This document shows, piece by piece, positions 47,330 through 57,544 of a stretch of 64,000 nucleotides of DNA. Position 1 is the first letter of the stretch. Each line of letters begins with the position of its first letter. The notes under the pieces were generated by a model. That model ran no database searches. It was given only the letters and a program-made list of their open reading frames with translations, and was not told where the DNA came from. The DNA comes from Sepiola atlantica (Eukaryota; Mollusca; Cephalopoda; Sepiida; Sepiolidae): the NCBI GenBank assembly GCA_963556195.1, contig OY744521.1, positions 129,606,788 to 129,670,787 on the forward strand, in the 5' to 3' direction. A program made the position numbers and the translations under genes.

Positions 47330-47367
<38 letters not shown>
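47165..47367 (+). repeat. tRNA-headed SINE ending in hammerhead-like module and (TA)n
   Basis: TTGGCCGAGCGGTTAAAACG (A box) and GGGTTTCGAATC (B box, about 47224) reproduce a tRNA-Ser/Leu-like head. About 30 nt after the B box a hammerhead-like core follows: CTGAAGA (47268-47274), GTCC/GGAC helix II, GAAA (47293-47296), ACGTA. A (TA)n tract (47333-47367) closes the unit. Candidate helix I pairs at three of four positions, so this copy is decayed. Confidence 0.55.
47262..47305 (+). ncRNA. Hammerhead-like motif within SINE
   Basis: CTGAAGA and helix II (GTCC...GGAC, no extra base) and GAAA all fit consensus. ACGT forms a palindromic minimal helix III and A is at the cleavage position. Helix I (CATG before the core, CACG after) has a mismatch. 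Confidence 0.4.
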
Positions 47368-47369
<2 letters not shown>

Positions 47370-47394
47370 ACCCGCTAATTGAGTACTCTTGACG

Positions 47395-47560
47395 ACTATC
47401 TGATATGGGCGCTGAATTTTCTATTTAGACGTTAATTTACTCTCCCACTACTTTCGTATTGGAGTTCGAACCGTGTGACCGGCAGCAGTTGTCTCCTCCC
47501 AAACTTATGATTGCAGGTTTGGCATGAAACACATGTTTATATGGATTAATAAAGCTCTCG
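47395..47560 (+). repeat. tRNA-headed SINE copy 1 (head deleted)
   Basis: Shares AGACGTTAATTTACTCTCCC, TTTCGTATTGG, GTTCGAACCGTGTGAC and TTTGGCATGAAACACATG with 47620-47835, but lacks about 55 bp holding the A-box half of the tRNA-like part. Confidence 0.6.
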
Positions 47561-47619
47561 CTAGATTGAGCACTGTAAGTAAGTTAAAAACATATCGTTA
47601 TTTATAGCTTAATGCAATA

Positions 47620-47835
47620 ATCTAGGCCGCTGACTTTGCCATTTAGATGTTAATTTACTCTCCCATTACTACCGACATGCGAGGTGGACACATCGGTACG
47701 CGTCTCGACTACTGAGTCAAATATGACTTTCGTATTGGGGTTCGAACCGTGTGACTGGCAGGAATTGTTTCCTTTTATCTTGATGATTCCAGATTTGGCA
47801 TGAAACACATGTGAACACGGGTTGATTTGAAAATA
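47620..47835 (+). repeat. tRNA-headed SINE copy 2
   Basis: GAGGTGGACACATCGGTACG (A-box-like) and GGGGTTCGAACCGTG (B box, about 47738) are spaced as in a type II-like tRNA head. The 3' part matches 47395-47560 and it ends at a (TA)n tract. Confidence 0.6.
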
Positions 47836-47837
47836 TT

Positions 47838-47886
<49 letters not shown>
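47838..47886. repeat. (TA)n microsatellite
   Basis: 49 bp of TA directly after the SINE copy. Confidence 0.97.
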
Positions 47887-47889
<3 letters not shown>

Positions 47890-48097
47890 ACGGAAGTTTC
47901 TCAACAATTAAAACTATATTTAAAAAAAAAAAAAAATAAACAACAAAACTTATAGTCCCAAGTCTTTCAGTGGAAAATCACTCATGTAAGTCAATTTATT
48001 TTTTACAGTTATTATATTAGTTTATTTCTAACACTATTTTAAGGGATCATCAGTTGTTTACCATGAAAAACTGTTTCGGGAATTTATATATATAATT

Positions 48098-48102
<5 letters not shown>

Positions 48103-48131
<29 letters not shown>

Positions 48132-48137
48132 TGTATC
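48103..48137. repeat. (GTAT)n microsatellite
   Basis: Nine GTAT units. Confidence 0.95.
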
Positions 48138-48234
48138 TAGTGTTTTGTCTTAGGATTAAACGCTAACTGTGTATGTGTGTCCATTCAACCCAAGTTATAA
48201 CACCCAGGAATGCTAGACACAGGGTCTATATATG

Positions 48235-48700
48235 AATGGATGAGTGCGTGCGTGTTTTTTTGTCAGTTTACTTTATATAGCTCTCAGAGATCTGGAGTTA
48301 GTAAAGCAGTGAAAAATATTAATTTTTCTTTCTTCCAATTAATCACTTTACTATTTCATAGTTTATCTTAATTGTGTTCTTTTTGGTTCTTGGTTAAGCC
48401 GGATTTGAGGACACGAAATCATGGGGTCTGGCAGAGGATGCTGTTAATTGAGGTAGCATCACAAGGAGAAGGTGCATCATTCCTTATATGAGCCAGTGTG
48501 TAGCCACGCCGAGGGGACCTTATTTGGACTTCGAATATTATTCTTATTATTTGGTCAGAATTTACTTGTAGGGCAAAGTACCATCATGTCAGAGTATCTT
48601 AACTCACCCCTGTACAGAAATACCGAAGATATACAAGGATGGTGTCTCGTAGGCATTACAACTCTCTCATTATATTAATATCTCTTTTTCTTTTTTGTTT
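48235..48700 (+). repeat. 0.6-kb repeat family R, copy 1
   Basis: Ordered blocks shared with 48700-49290 are GATGAGTG.GTG, AGCTCTCAGAGAT.TGGAGTTA, GGTGCATC.TTCCT, ATGAGCCAGTGT.TAGC and TTTACTTGTAGGG. Copy 1 lacks the first 130 bp of the unit. Confidence 0.75.
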
Positions 48701-49290
48701 CATTTTACTTCAGTCGAAGTTCTCAGAAATTAAGAGGCTCCTTCCTGGGTCTAACACTTGATCTCTACATGAAATACAGATATTCGACTATTCAATTAAA
48801 GTTTTCCTTAAACGTGCTTGTGTATGAATGGATGAGTGTGTGGGTGCGTGTTTCTCTTCTTTTGTCAGTTTTTTATTTAGCTCTCAGAGATGTGGAGTTA
48901 GTATATACGTGCAGACCATTAATTTTCCTTTACACAATTGACAAGTTAACTATGTTATAGTATAGCTTCCTTTTTGTCTCATTGTCTTACCGGATTCCAG
49001 GACAAGAATTCATCTAGTCTGGTGGAGTATCCAACTAAGTGCTGTTACTTGAGGTAACATAACTATGTGAAGGTGCATCCTTCCTCGTATGAGCCAGTGT
49101 ATAGCTGTGTCGATGGGATCTTATTTAGGCTTCGAATACAATGTTATTTTGAATATTTGAGCAGAGTTTACTTGTAGGGTGAAGTATCCCTCTGTCAGGT
49201 TGTTCTGACAAAATCATGTACAGAGAGACTGAATACAGTCGAGGATAGTGTCTAGTAGGTAATTAAAACTCTCTCCTTTTCTATATATGT
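48700..49290 (+). repeat. 0.6-kb repeat family R, copy 2
   Basis: Tandem to copy 1, diverged by many substitutions. It also matches the reverse complement of 50960-51411, for example CTTACCGGATTCCAGGACA and ATCTAGTCTGGTGGAGTATC. No coding content. 49300-50080 holds little else; CCCGGTTCGATTC at about 49388 is a lone B-box-like motif. Confidence 0.75.
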
Positions 49291-50084
49291 ATTCATATGT
49301 GTTTATATAAATGCCTGTGTATAGATGCATACATACGTGTTTATATGTGTCCATGGTTTGGTTTATTGATTTTGACCCAGTCGTTCCCGGTTCGATTCTC
49401 GAATCTAAACTTAATGCTGAAGCTGTTATTATCTAGATGTCTGTTTAGAATAAACTCCTGTCAGCTGTTTAAATATTCCAAGCGATAAGCGTATCAAAAT
49501 GCCTCTGGCATCTATATCTAGCACCTCTTCTTCTCGTGACATACATATTTGGAACAGACAGAATGGGTGAAAGATGAGTCAGGTCACCGTAAACTAGTTT
49601 TATTCGGGCTGAGTAAGTTCATTACTCTTAGATACCTGTCTAGAAGAAGGATCACTTTGATTGTAAATTAAAACCGAGATAGATGGGGATCCTCAATTAG
49701 GTCTATGGCAATCCATATAGAAGAGGAAAAAAATGGTGAGAAACTGCTGTTAAAGTGATTACCGTAATCCATAGTTCTTAATTATAAGTTCAATAGTTTA
49801 GAATTTTACCTAGCACATACATATTATTGATGTACACGCGCGTGCACTGGTATTTTTAAGAATGTATTACTTAATATAACTCAAAATTAGATGTAGAGCA
49901 ATTCTTTTCTCTATTAATTTTTTTGTATATAACCTATTTTAAAGGTTTTGAGACCGGATGTAGAGGACAAAGTTTACACAAAAAAGTAATGTGTCCATGT
50001 TACTCACCAGGTTGCCGAGAATATATATTCAAAAATTCATAACGATCAGTTTGAGTTCATGCAAAAATAAATAAAAATAAAAAA

Positions 50085-50088
<4 letters not shown>

Positions 50089-50168
<80 letters not shown>
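50089..50168. repeat. (TA)n microsatellite
   Basis: 80 bp of TA. A degenerate (CA)n lies at about 50288-50350. Confidence 0.97.
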
Positions 50169-50169
<1 letters not shown>

Positions 50170-50349
50170 CCCTAAATGTTAACATTTACAAACAAAATAA
50201 TGTGCCTATGTTACTGATTGTATTCTTTAGAATATATATTTCAAATTTTATACTGATCCGTTCATTAGTGTAGGAGATTTCCTTTACGCACGCACACACA
50301 CACACGCACACGTACATGCACATGCACACACAAACACATGTACACGCAC

Positions 50350-50845
50350 ATATATTTATGGAAATCGCTCAAGACAAGGCATAAAGCCACTTGATGTAAG
50401 GAGCTAACAAGAACGAAATATGATTATAGCAAAGATAGGAGATGCCTATTGACCTTAGTCTTGAAAAAACCCCAAGGCTATAGATAGAGGGAAAAAGTCA
50501 GCAGGAAGAGAGAGCCACAAGCCTTTTAGCAGTTATTGGAAAGAAGCTACTGGAATATGAAGGTGTATTACAATAAGGTATCAAAACAGCAGAATTGATG
50601 GAGACCACTAGACCAACGAGTCGAACGAGCTGGAACAAAGGAAGCATAGAATAGATTACACAATTCTGAAGAACACGTGCCATAATAGTATTTTTAGAAA
50701 AACTGAGACTAGCAACTTCATGTCTGTGAGAGAAAGGGTGCAAAGAAGAAAAAAGAGTGAAGCCAATTAAATGACAAGTACGTTTCTGCACCTTATCTAA
50801 AAAACTCAAATGGGACCAAGATTCACCAGCCCAAATATGACAACA

Positions 50846-50848
<3 letters not shown>
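50350..50848 (-). pseudogene. Jockey/CR1-like LINE C-terminus
   Basis: From 50848 leftward the minus strand reads YCCHIWAGESW, then HLSFLDKVQKRTCHLIG, then LHPFSHRHEVASLSF and a final SSFFPITAKRLV. This matches the segment after the RT in Jockey/CR1-like LINEs (YCSHIWGG...LLDxVQKRAxRLI...PLxHRRxVASLSLFY...SFFPxTxxLWNSLP). After a stop at 50498, SLPADFF and IALGFF appear in another frame, continuing the same C-terminus. The copy is 5'-truncated exactly at a (TA)n tract. An intact frame of about 115 codons shows moderate age. Confidence 0.82.

Positions 50849-50914
<66 letters not shown>
50846..50914. repeat. (TA)n microsatellite
   Basis: 69 bp of TA between the LINE fragment and the inverted R repeat. 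Confidence 0.97.
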
Positions 50915-50918
<4 letters not shown>

Positions 50919-50959
50919 TACTGGAGAAAGTTTGAATGCCTACTGGAGAAAGTTTGAAT
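50915..50959. repeat. 22-bp tandem duplication
   Basis: TGCCTACTGGAGAAAGTTTG plus AA occurs twice in direct succession without change. Confidence 0.92.
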
Positions 50960-51408
50960 ACATACTAGACACTGTTCTCGAGTGTCTAAGGTCTGTCTGT
51001 ACAGGAGTTTGTATGTAAACACTGACTAAATATTCAAAATAACATTGTATTCGAAGCCCAAATATAATCTCCACAGTATGACTCTTCTACACTGGCCTAT
51101 ACGAGGAATAGTGCACATTTCCCAATTGATATAGCTGCGAGTAATAACACTAAGCTGGATACTCCACTAGACTAGATGATTGTGTCCTGGAATCCGGTAA
51201 GACCAAGAGACTACAAGAAGGAGGTATTATAACATAGTTAACTGGTCAATTGGAGAGAGGGACATTAATGTTCTTCACTTCTTTACTAACTCAGCGTTTG
51301 AGAAGTGAAGAACTTTAATGGAACACTCTGATATCTATGTATCTTATATAGAGATCAAGTGTAAGCCCCGGGAAGGGGTCCCTTGATATCTAAGAACTTA
51401 CACTGAAG

Positions 51409-51411
<3 letters not shown>
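50960..51411 (-). repeat. 0.6-kb repeat family R, inverted copy 3
   Basis: The reverse complement matches 48700-49290 over most of its length, including the CTTCAGTG...AAGTTCTTAG start next to 51411. (TA)n tracts bound it on both sides. Confidence 0.75.

Positions 51412-51474
<63 letters not shown>
51412..51474. repeat. (TA)n microsatellite
   Basis: 63 bp of TA. Confidence 0.97.
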
Positions 51475-51476
<2 letters not shown>

Positions 51477-51835
51477 AATTATTAAGTTCAAATATATTGA
51501 TAAAATAAGCTTAGAATCAATATTTGTTCAAACGTGCTCAATATAATGTAGAGCTTTATAAAAATAGTATGTGCGAATCTAGTTGATCTTGCCGTTTATC
51601 GATTCGAGCATGTGTACTGTCTGAGCGCACGCTGGTCGTATAAGGATAGGGAGGTTTTCTGGTTATTGTGTGGTGTGTGTATATAATGCATGTTTTTTTT
51701 GAGCTGTGCAATTTTATTGTGTCTGATTTCTCTTCGAACAATTTAATATTTAGCTGATATTACATTTTCGCGGAAGTGTACTAACATCGAAACCCTGATT
51801 AACTCGCGTAGACTGTTCTAATGTTTATATATATA

Positions 51836-51862
51836 CTAGTAAAAACTACCCGTCCTTCGGGT
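51836..51862 (-). repeat. Third Helitron-like 3' terminus
   Basis: Minus strand: ACCCG-AAGGA-CGGGT (51848-51862) is a perfect 5-bp stem with a 5-nt loop, followed by AGTTTTTA and terminal CTAG (51836-51839) next to T. This is the best-formed of the three Helitron ends. The body would extend right. No helicase was seen and its 5' end was not found. Confidence 0.65.
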
Positions 51863-52349
51863 GGCAATTACTGACGCTGTAGTCTTCTTTACAGAAACTA
51901 AAGAAGAAATTTTCATTTGACATTTTGTTAATTTAGAGGAAATACAAAAAATGATTGTCGTAGTGTTATTTGATATATTCCAATATGGGGGAAATACACT
52001 GTGCATAAACATCGTCAAATTTTGTTTTTTAAGAAAAACAACAAAAAGGTTAATTGATATGGTCTTTAAGATATTCAACATCGATAAATTTTATTTTGCT
52101 TCAGCATAAAAAATTAAAATGAATTACACATTAAAACTGGTTATAGAATAAATGAATAAACATAAGGGTGGAACGTCGATTGGTCAAATTATTCACTTTT
52201 ATATTACTGAGTAATTCGAAATAAGTACTTTGTATTTTTCACCTTTATTATATAAAAAAAATAAAAATACGTATTTAAGAAAAATACTTTTTTTTTGTAA
52301 TTTAAAAAGATTAGATGCGGTTTATTTCTTTTCTATGACAAATTTTTAA

Positions 52350-52350
<1 letters not shown>
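51863..52350. other. AT-rich, possibly Helitron body
   Basis: No coding motif. Part may belong to the Helitron whose 3' end is at 51836. Confidence 0.3.
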
Positions 52351-52419
<69 letters not shown>

Positions 52420-52420
52420 C
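52351..52420. repeat. (CAT)n microsatellite
   Basis: About 23 CAT units. Confidence 0.97.
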
Positions 52421-52454
52421 TAATAACATGTTAACTCTTTGGCTTTTTGATTAA

Positions 52455-52660
52455 AAATGGGACGTCATTCTTGCGTGGACGGTCTTATGAGAACAGAACC
52501 GATACTACATTACCCCCTTAAAAGATTTCCTGTCTAAATTGAGCCTTGAGGATTTTTTTAAAATTCTGAGAGGATTCCTCCTTACACACCATAAAACGGA
52601 GGAGGTAATTCCTGGAAGAACAGTCTTATGACAACAGAACCGATACTACACTACACCTTA
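52455..52660 (-). repeat. Short-unit tandem array, family T (minus)
   Basis: Two to three degenerate units. The complement shows TGTAGTATCGGTTCTGTTGT, CATAAGACTGTTC and AATTACCTCCTCC, as in the 37.0-kb array. Confidence 0.65.
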
Positions 52661-52743
52661 TATTAAAATATATTAAAATTTTATAATTTTTTTGTTTTAA
52701 AAAAATTTAAGATACCTAGTCACAAACCATATTTTTTATGGTT

Positions 52744-52800
52744 CCGTGACCTTTGGATAAGCTCAAAGTGTAGTATCTGTTCTCGACATCTCAGCGATAT
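52744..52800 (+). repeat. U2-snRNA-like fragment (plus)
   Basis: 52750-52784 (CCTTTGGATAAGCTCAAAGT, then GTAGTATCTGTTCT) aligns with roughly nucleotides 12-48 of U2 with three differences, and includes the whole branch-site-recognition core. Similarity fades after 52790, so it is not a complete gene. Confidence 0.5.
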
Positions 52801-53415
52801 TTGACACTTTACTAAAGCCGGAAGTAAATTATCTCCCTTGAAAATGAATTTCTAAATAAGTTTTTAAACGCTATCATTTTTTAAAATAAAATTTCTTTAT
52901 CTTATTTAATTTGAATTATAATAATAGTACTATCGATAAAACAATTGCGTATGTAGAAGAAAATTTGAGAATACAAACTAGAAAAGTATATTACATAATA
53001 TTAATTTATTAAAAACTTAAAAATGAATACATATGCAAATTAGCAGAATCGATATTTGTTTGAGTGAGTTGGAGATGTCTATATATAGGGTATTTAAATA
53101 TATTCTAATATCCTTAGAATTAACTAATCCTAACGTGTTTTGATGTGAAAGTTTCCATATATCCTTACTATATTGTTAGGATAGATGGAAAATTTCGCAT
53201 TTATATATATATATTTAATAAATATTAATTATTATTACTTACAGACATCGATGTTTCATGCTTACGTAATCTCAAGTGTAGTGATATTAATTCACGTCAG
53301 TTGGAAGGCTCAAACCCGGTTTACAAATGTCAACTTATTCGTAGTCGAGTCTCTTGTGCTACTATTCAAATTTCGAAGAATCAAATTATCATATAAGCTA
53401 ATTCACAGATAGCAA
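52801..53415. other. AT-rich stretch, nothing supported
   Basis: No supported feature. Confidence 0.4.
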
Positions 53416-53419
53416 TGTA

Positions 53420-53490
53420 TACCAGGTATATACTATCATAAACCATCCTAGATTTGATAGGCAACTGCTTTAGCCACTGAGTAGTAATAC
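53420..53490 (-). repeat. tRNA-derived SINE head (minus)
   Basis: The minus strand reads TACTCAGTGGCTAAAGCAGT and TGCCTATCAAATC, a D-arm/A-box region common in cephalopod SINEs. The B-box region (GATAGTATATACC) is degraded. Confidence 0.5.
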
Positions 53491-54237
53491 ATTTCAAAGT
53501 AATATTTTATGTTTGTGCGTTATGCTGTTAGGCATTATTTATCTATAGTATTTACTGGGTCAGAATCGTCTGATTCATAAGAAATAAATGAATTGGGTCA
53601 GAGAGTTTATGACTGCAATTCGTTTTTGCAAGTTTCTGTGCTCAATCCCATACGTACATATTTATGTCGTACTTAGTATTTAATTTGAATACAGTTTATT
53701 CAATCTCCTTTTCTGACATCACGATATCTATGCATTTCTTGTTGCTTAAGTTCCATAATTATTGTGCCCAAATGAAGATGTGTTTCTGTAATTTTACTCT
53801 TATTGAATGTTGCCATGGCGCATTTATCTAATTCGAAGCTCATACTGATCGCTGAAACATTTTACAATTATTAAATCTTGTTGTCTTTGGTAAAAAGTTT
53901 CAGAGCAGCCATATGGCATAAGTGATCGACAATTCTGTTATCTATTTTTTATCCGAATTATTTATTCTTCATTTGATATGTGTGGCTTAAGAGGCAAAAC
54001 ATGAGAATATTTACCGGGTTAGAATTGGCCGTATATTTGCTGTAAAACAGTAAATGGTCAATCATAGTCAGGGGCATCCCGAACTCTTCCTTTCTATTAG
54101 CTACTCCACCGATGTATAGATCGAGGAGCCACCCAATTTCCCAAAATAAGTCCACTAAACTTTGATCTGTCACTTTATAATGTCGGGTGTTTAGCAAGGA
54201 GGAATAAAGTACCATATTTGAATCTTTTGTATGACTC

Positions 54238-54305
54238 GACCAAAGATTAAACCCAGGTCTCCTAGCCCATTAGCGAACATTATAACCATTAGGCTACATG
54301 TGCTA
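54238..54305 (-). repeat. tRNA-derived SINE head (minus)
   Basis: Minus strand: TGTAGCCTAATGGTTATAAT (A box, fits TRGCNNAGTGG), then GACCTGGGTTTAATCTTTGG (B box). Spacing is as in a tRNA. The left neighbour 53960-54235 may be its body. Confidence 0.6.
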
Positions 54306-54454
54306 AATTGAGGCATACTTTTATTTCACCATTATCGGTGATACGTTTGACAGTTCCAGAAAATTAAGTGAGACACAACTAATTTACGGTCATTTATTTA
54401 ATATATGTTTAGATTTGTATAATTTGGATTATTCGGACAACTGTTCTAATCTTG

Positions 54455-54720
54455 AATATTATTCTCGCAACGTTTCGGCCACTGTAACATCCGGCCTTCT
54501 CGTGGTGTATCTTTTCCAACTCGGGAATATTTCTGTCAAACTCTGGAATCTGGACGGAATTTTGAACGAAACCTTTTATTTAGCATGCCCTCGTTTCGTA
54601 AGCTGTGACTGGGAGAAGTCTTCAGTAATTCCCAATTCTTCGTATCCCCCGCACCGAGGATTGAACCATACACTTTCAGATGACTATCACGGATCCGTGG
54701 CCAAGTGGATATAGTACTAA
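54455..54720 (-). repeat. tRNA-headed SINE with hammerhead-like end (minus)
   Basis: Minus strand, from 54720 leftward: TTGGCCACGGATCCG (A-box-like) and ATGGTTCAATCCTCGG (B box, about 54664). A body of about 150 nt follows, ending in GAGAAGGCC...GGCCGAAACGTTGCG (54508-54466). GGCC/GGCC can pair as helix II before GAAACGTT, as at 22.8 kb. The CTGA part of the core is changed to CACG. The head-body-module order matches 47165-47367. Confidence 0.5.
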
Positions 54721-54724
54721 GTAA

Positions 54725-55133
54725 AATTAAGTTCTAAGTGATAGTCGGCCGAAACCATGTGAGAATAACACTGAAGGTAGGAACAGTAGTCCAAATAATC
54801 CAAATTATACAAATTATCAATCCTCATCTAAAAAATTCAGAAACATGTTTAGGTTTCTAATTTTCGTTTTGTAAATTTCAAGGACAAATTTGTTGACCAG
54901 TATTTAATTTTGTCAACCGTACGAATTGTTTCGGTACCCTATTTATATCAATAGTTCTTCATGCCAAATGTGATTGAATTTGGCCAATAGTTTTTACTAT
55001 AACTATTAGTAGTAATAGTAATAGCAATAACATCTGCACTAGTTATTACACTTTTGACCAGTACAGCTTTTAGGCCAATGGAAGTCTTCATGCCAAATCT
55101 GGTAAACATCTGTCCAATAGTTCTTAATTCATG

Positions 55134-55137
<4 letters not shown>
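54725..55137. other. Short related motifs, no gene
   Basis: CATGCCAAAT.TG occurs at about 54960 and 55090 and resembles the TTGGCATGAAACACATG block of the 47-kb SINEs in complement. Otherwise unassigned. Confidence 0.3.

Positions 55138-55209
<72 letters not shown>
55138..55209. repeat. (TA)n microsatellite
   Basis: 72 bp of AT. Confidence 0.97.
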
Positions 55210-55213
<4 letters not shown>

Positions 55214-56540
55214 AGACTGTTTTCCGCTGTGACAGGCTCAAAATTTCACCTCACCACCAACAGCAATGCCTAATGCATGTTTCGCGAGAATTACATTTCC
55301 ATTTCTAACAAAAAACATTAAAATTATTCCGAAATTTCCACCTTTCATAAAAAACATCTTCGAAAGAGAGGGTAGCTATGATTATCCCTCTCTATCACAC
55401 TCGTCACATCGACACCTTGAGTTTTGTTTATTGAGGGGAAAAATTTCACTGCACCGCCCGATCCATAAGTCTGAAATTTCTATTCTGAAATTCTGGCTGC
55501 ATGTTATTAACACGTTATTCAATAAACGCATTCTCTTTAAACGAACACATTCGTCAACACCCATGCTGACAGGTAAGTACAGTTTTGGACAATAGACTTT
55601 TCAATTTTCGCTAATATAATTTTAAATAGACTTCTTTTCATAAGACAATACTCACAGTTTTAATATTTCTATTTATGCCTTAACAATACCATTATTTACG
55701 TGAAAGGTAAACATAATAATTCAAATTTCCATCAAATACGATAACATTTACCATTCATTTTGTTATATACTTTCTCACTTATATATATGTAAAAAATAAC
55801 GTATTTCAAAACTTCCTTCCGTATAAATTGTCAAAAAAAATCACAAAAACACAATATGAACGCTTAGCAAAAATGTGGTGGCACTTTTTATCGCCGCCTC
55901 TCGCCGCTACCAAACACAATAATGTATTTGTAACGTACTAAAATAAAATAATTGCAACCATTTTAAAAACAAAAACAGGATTATTTTAATTTTATTTTTT
56001 ATTTATTAAATACTTGATGTATATATTTCTTACTTTTCGGTTTCTTTAAAATATAATTTATTTTAAACTGTTATAAATTTTATACTTACTATTTTTCTCG
56101 GTACTCCTGCAGTTTAGCTGAAATACTAACTTAGGAGAAAAAAATCAATCTAGATTGCAGCAATTTTTATTTTTGTCCCAATCCGAGGATATGGATTATC
56201 TCCAATTTAAAATTAACCTTTAGTTAAACTCTTCCCTCTATTTCAATGTTAGCCGATTGATATAAGGCATTTCTTTACTTTATCTTAACGATTTCTCGAC
56301 TGTTAACTATTCGACACTTTTACCATTGATATGGTTCCGATTTACTTGCCTCCCCACGAAGGCAGAATTAGACACAAACTCAGTTTTTATTTTTAGGAAA
56401 AATACATTTTCTCAAACAAAAATAAAAATAAAATTGCCGTAGTGTATTAGAATTTCTCCTTCACTCATCGACGAGAGAACATATTAAGTACTGTATAAAA
56501 GACACAGCAGTTCAAGGTTATTTCTATGTTTGAAAAGTAC
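55210..56540. other. Unannotated AT-rich stretch
   Basis: A 109-codon plus frame (55266-55595) has no recognisable motif and is not called as a gene. Nothing else is supported. Confidence 0.4.
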
Positions 56541-56558
56541 AAATAAGATCAGACATAT

Positions 56559-56620
56559 TCTATAATATAAAGAGCAGTTGTCTGTGTGCATGTATGTATG
56601 TTTGTATGTCCAGCTAAAAC
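56559..56620 (+). repeat. Possible Helitron 5' terminus
   Basis: TCTATAATATAAAGAGCAGT followed by TGTCTGTGTGCATG and ATGTATG units resembles the TCTATATAATAAA-type 5' start of Helitrons. The base before TC is T rather than A, and no matching 3' end is in range. Confidence 0.25.
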
Positions 56621-56877
56621 TTGAAATATACGCAACAGATACTCACAAAGTTGACATTTTCGAAATCGTCCATCTTTTAATCGTATAATATGCAAAACTC
56701 GAAAAAAAAACATTAATTCCTTCACGTAGAACCGAAAAAAATCTGCCACGTCGTTCATCGAATTGCTTCGTTTTTTCGTCGCCTGTACGTTTTGCGCATG
56801 CGCGCCGTGAAAAAAAAAACACGAATTCTAAAAGCGTCCAAGTGAACTAATTTTCGTCAGATTTAATACTCTCTTTG

Positions 56878-56970
56878 TTTAGCGCGACGGTTAGCGATAC
56901 AGAATTAAGACCGAGAGGTTGATGGCTCGGTCCCATACAACTAAGACTTATTTTTTAAACGATAACTTAA
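56878..56970 (+). repeat. tRNA-Asn/Ile-like SINE head
   Basis: TTAGCGCGACGGTTAGCGAT (A box and D loop), then AAGACCGAGAGGTTGATGGC and TCGGTCCCA mirror a tRNA of the GCGCAAxCGGTTAGCGCG...GGTTGGTGGTTCGAGCCC type with a decayed B box. It lacks pairing acceptor arms, so it is a SINE head or pseudogene, not a tRNA gene. Confidence 0.5.
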
Positions 56971-57139
56971 ATATACATCGAAGAAGACAGATACAGTACT
57001 TTTAATAGAAATATGTTACACTTTTGCCCCGGGAGAGGGATAGCCGCAGGGGAGACGGAGGTGAGCGAGTTAGGGATGAAAGGCCGACAGGTGAAGAGAG
57101 AGATTGTTACAATTTTGCTACGGCAACGGGGAGAGTAAG

Positions 57140-57370
57140 GGCGACCCCCAAAAAAGGAAGAGGTAATGGATGGAAGGAATAATCATGACAAACAGACATA
57201 TACTCCACTACCCCTCAAAAGAAGATGTAATGCCTGGGACGATGGTTTCATGACTACAGAACAGATACTAAACTACAACACTCAATAAAAAAGATAGAGT
57301 GTAATGCCTTGGAGGATGGTATCATGCCAGTAAAACGTATACTACACTACCCCCCCTGAATTGAACACTG
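57140..57370 (-). repeat. Short-unit tandem array, family T (minus)
   Basis: Three units of about 65-75 bp. The complement shows GTAGTGTAGTATACG..., TTTAGTATCTGTTCTGTAGT, CATGAAACCATCGTCCCAGG and CATTACATCTTC. Same family as at 37.0 and 52.5 kb. Confidence 0.75.
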
Positions 57371-57481
57371 AAAGATAGTACATTAGTCTAGAATTGTATA
57401 GTAAAAAGTTTGTACGTTAATAAAAATAATGATAGAGTTTCTGCTTCAGACAGACATATACTAAATCTCCATTAATGATAG

Positions 57482-57519
<38 letters not shown>

Positions 57520-57538
57520 TATTATTATTATTATTATT
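57482..57538. repeat. (TAA)n(TTA)n at a LINE 3' end
   Basis: TAA triplets switch to TTA in the middle. It abuts the 3' end of the minus-strand LINE copy A. Confidence 0.95.
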
Positions 57539-57544
57539 TGTACT

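Noticed and set aside
52744..52800. Functional U2 snRNA gene
   Set aside because: Only about 35 nt of the 5' half is present. Sm site and 3' stems are missing.
55266..55595. 109-codon plus frame
   Set aside because: No motif, no neighbouring exon signals, length plausible by chance in this much sequence.
56878..56940. Functional tRNA gene
   Set aside because: A and B boxes are tRNA-like, but acceptor and anticodon stems do not pair. A SINE head or pseudogene is better.
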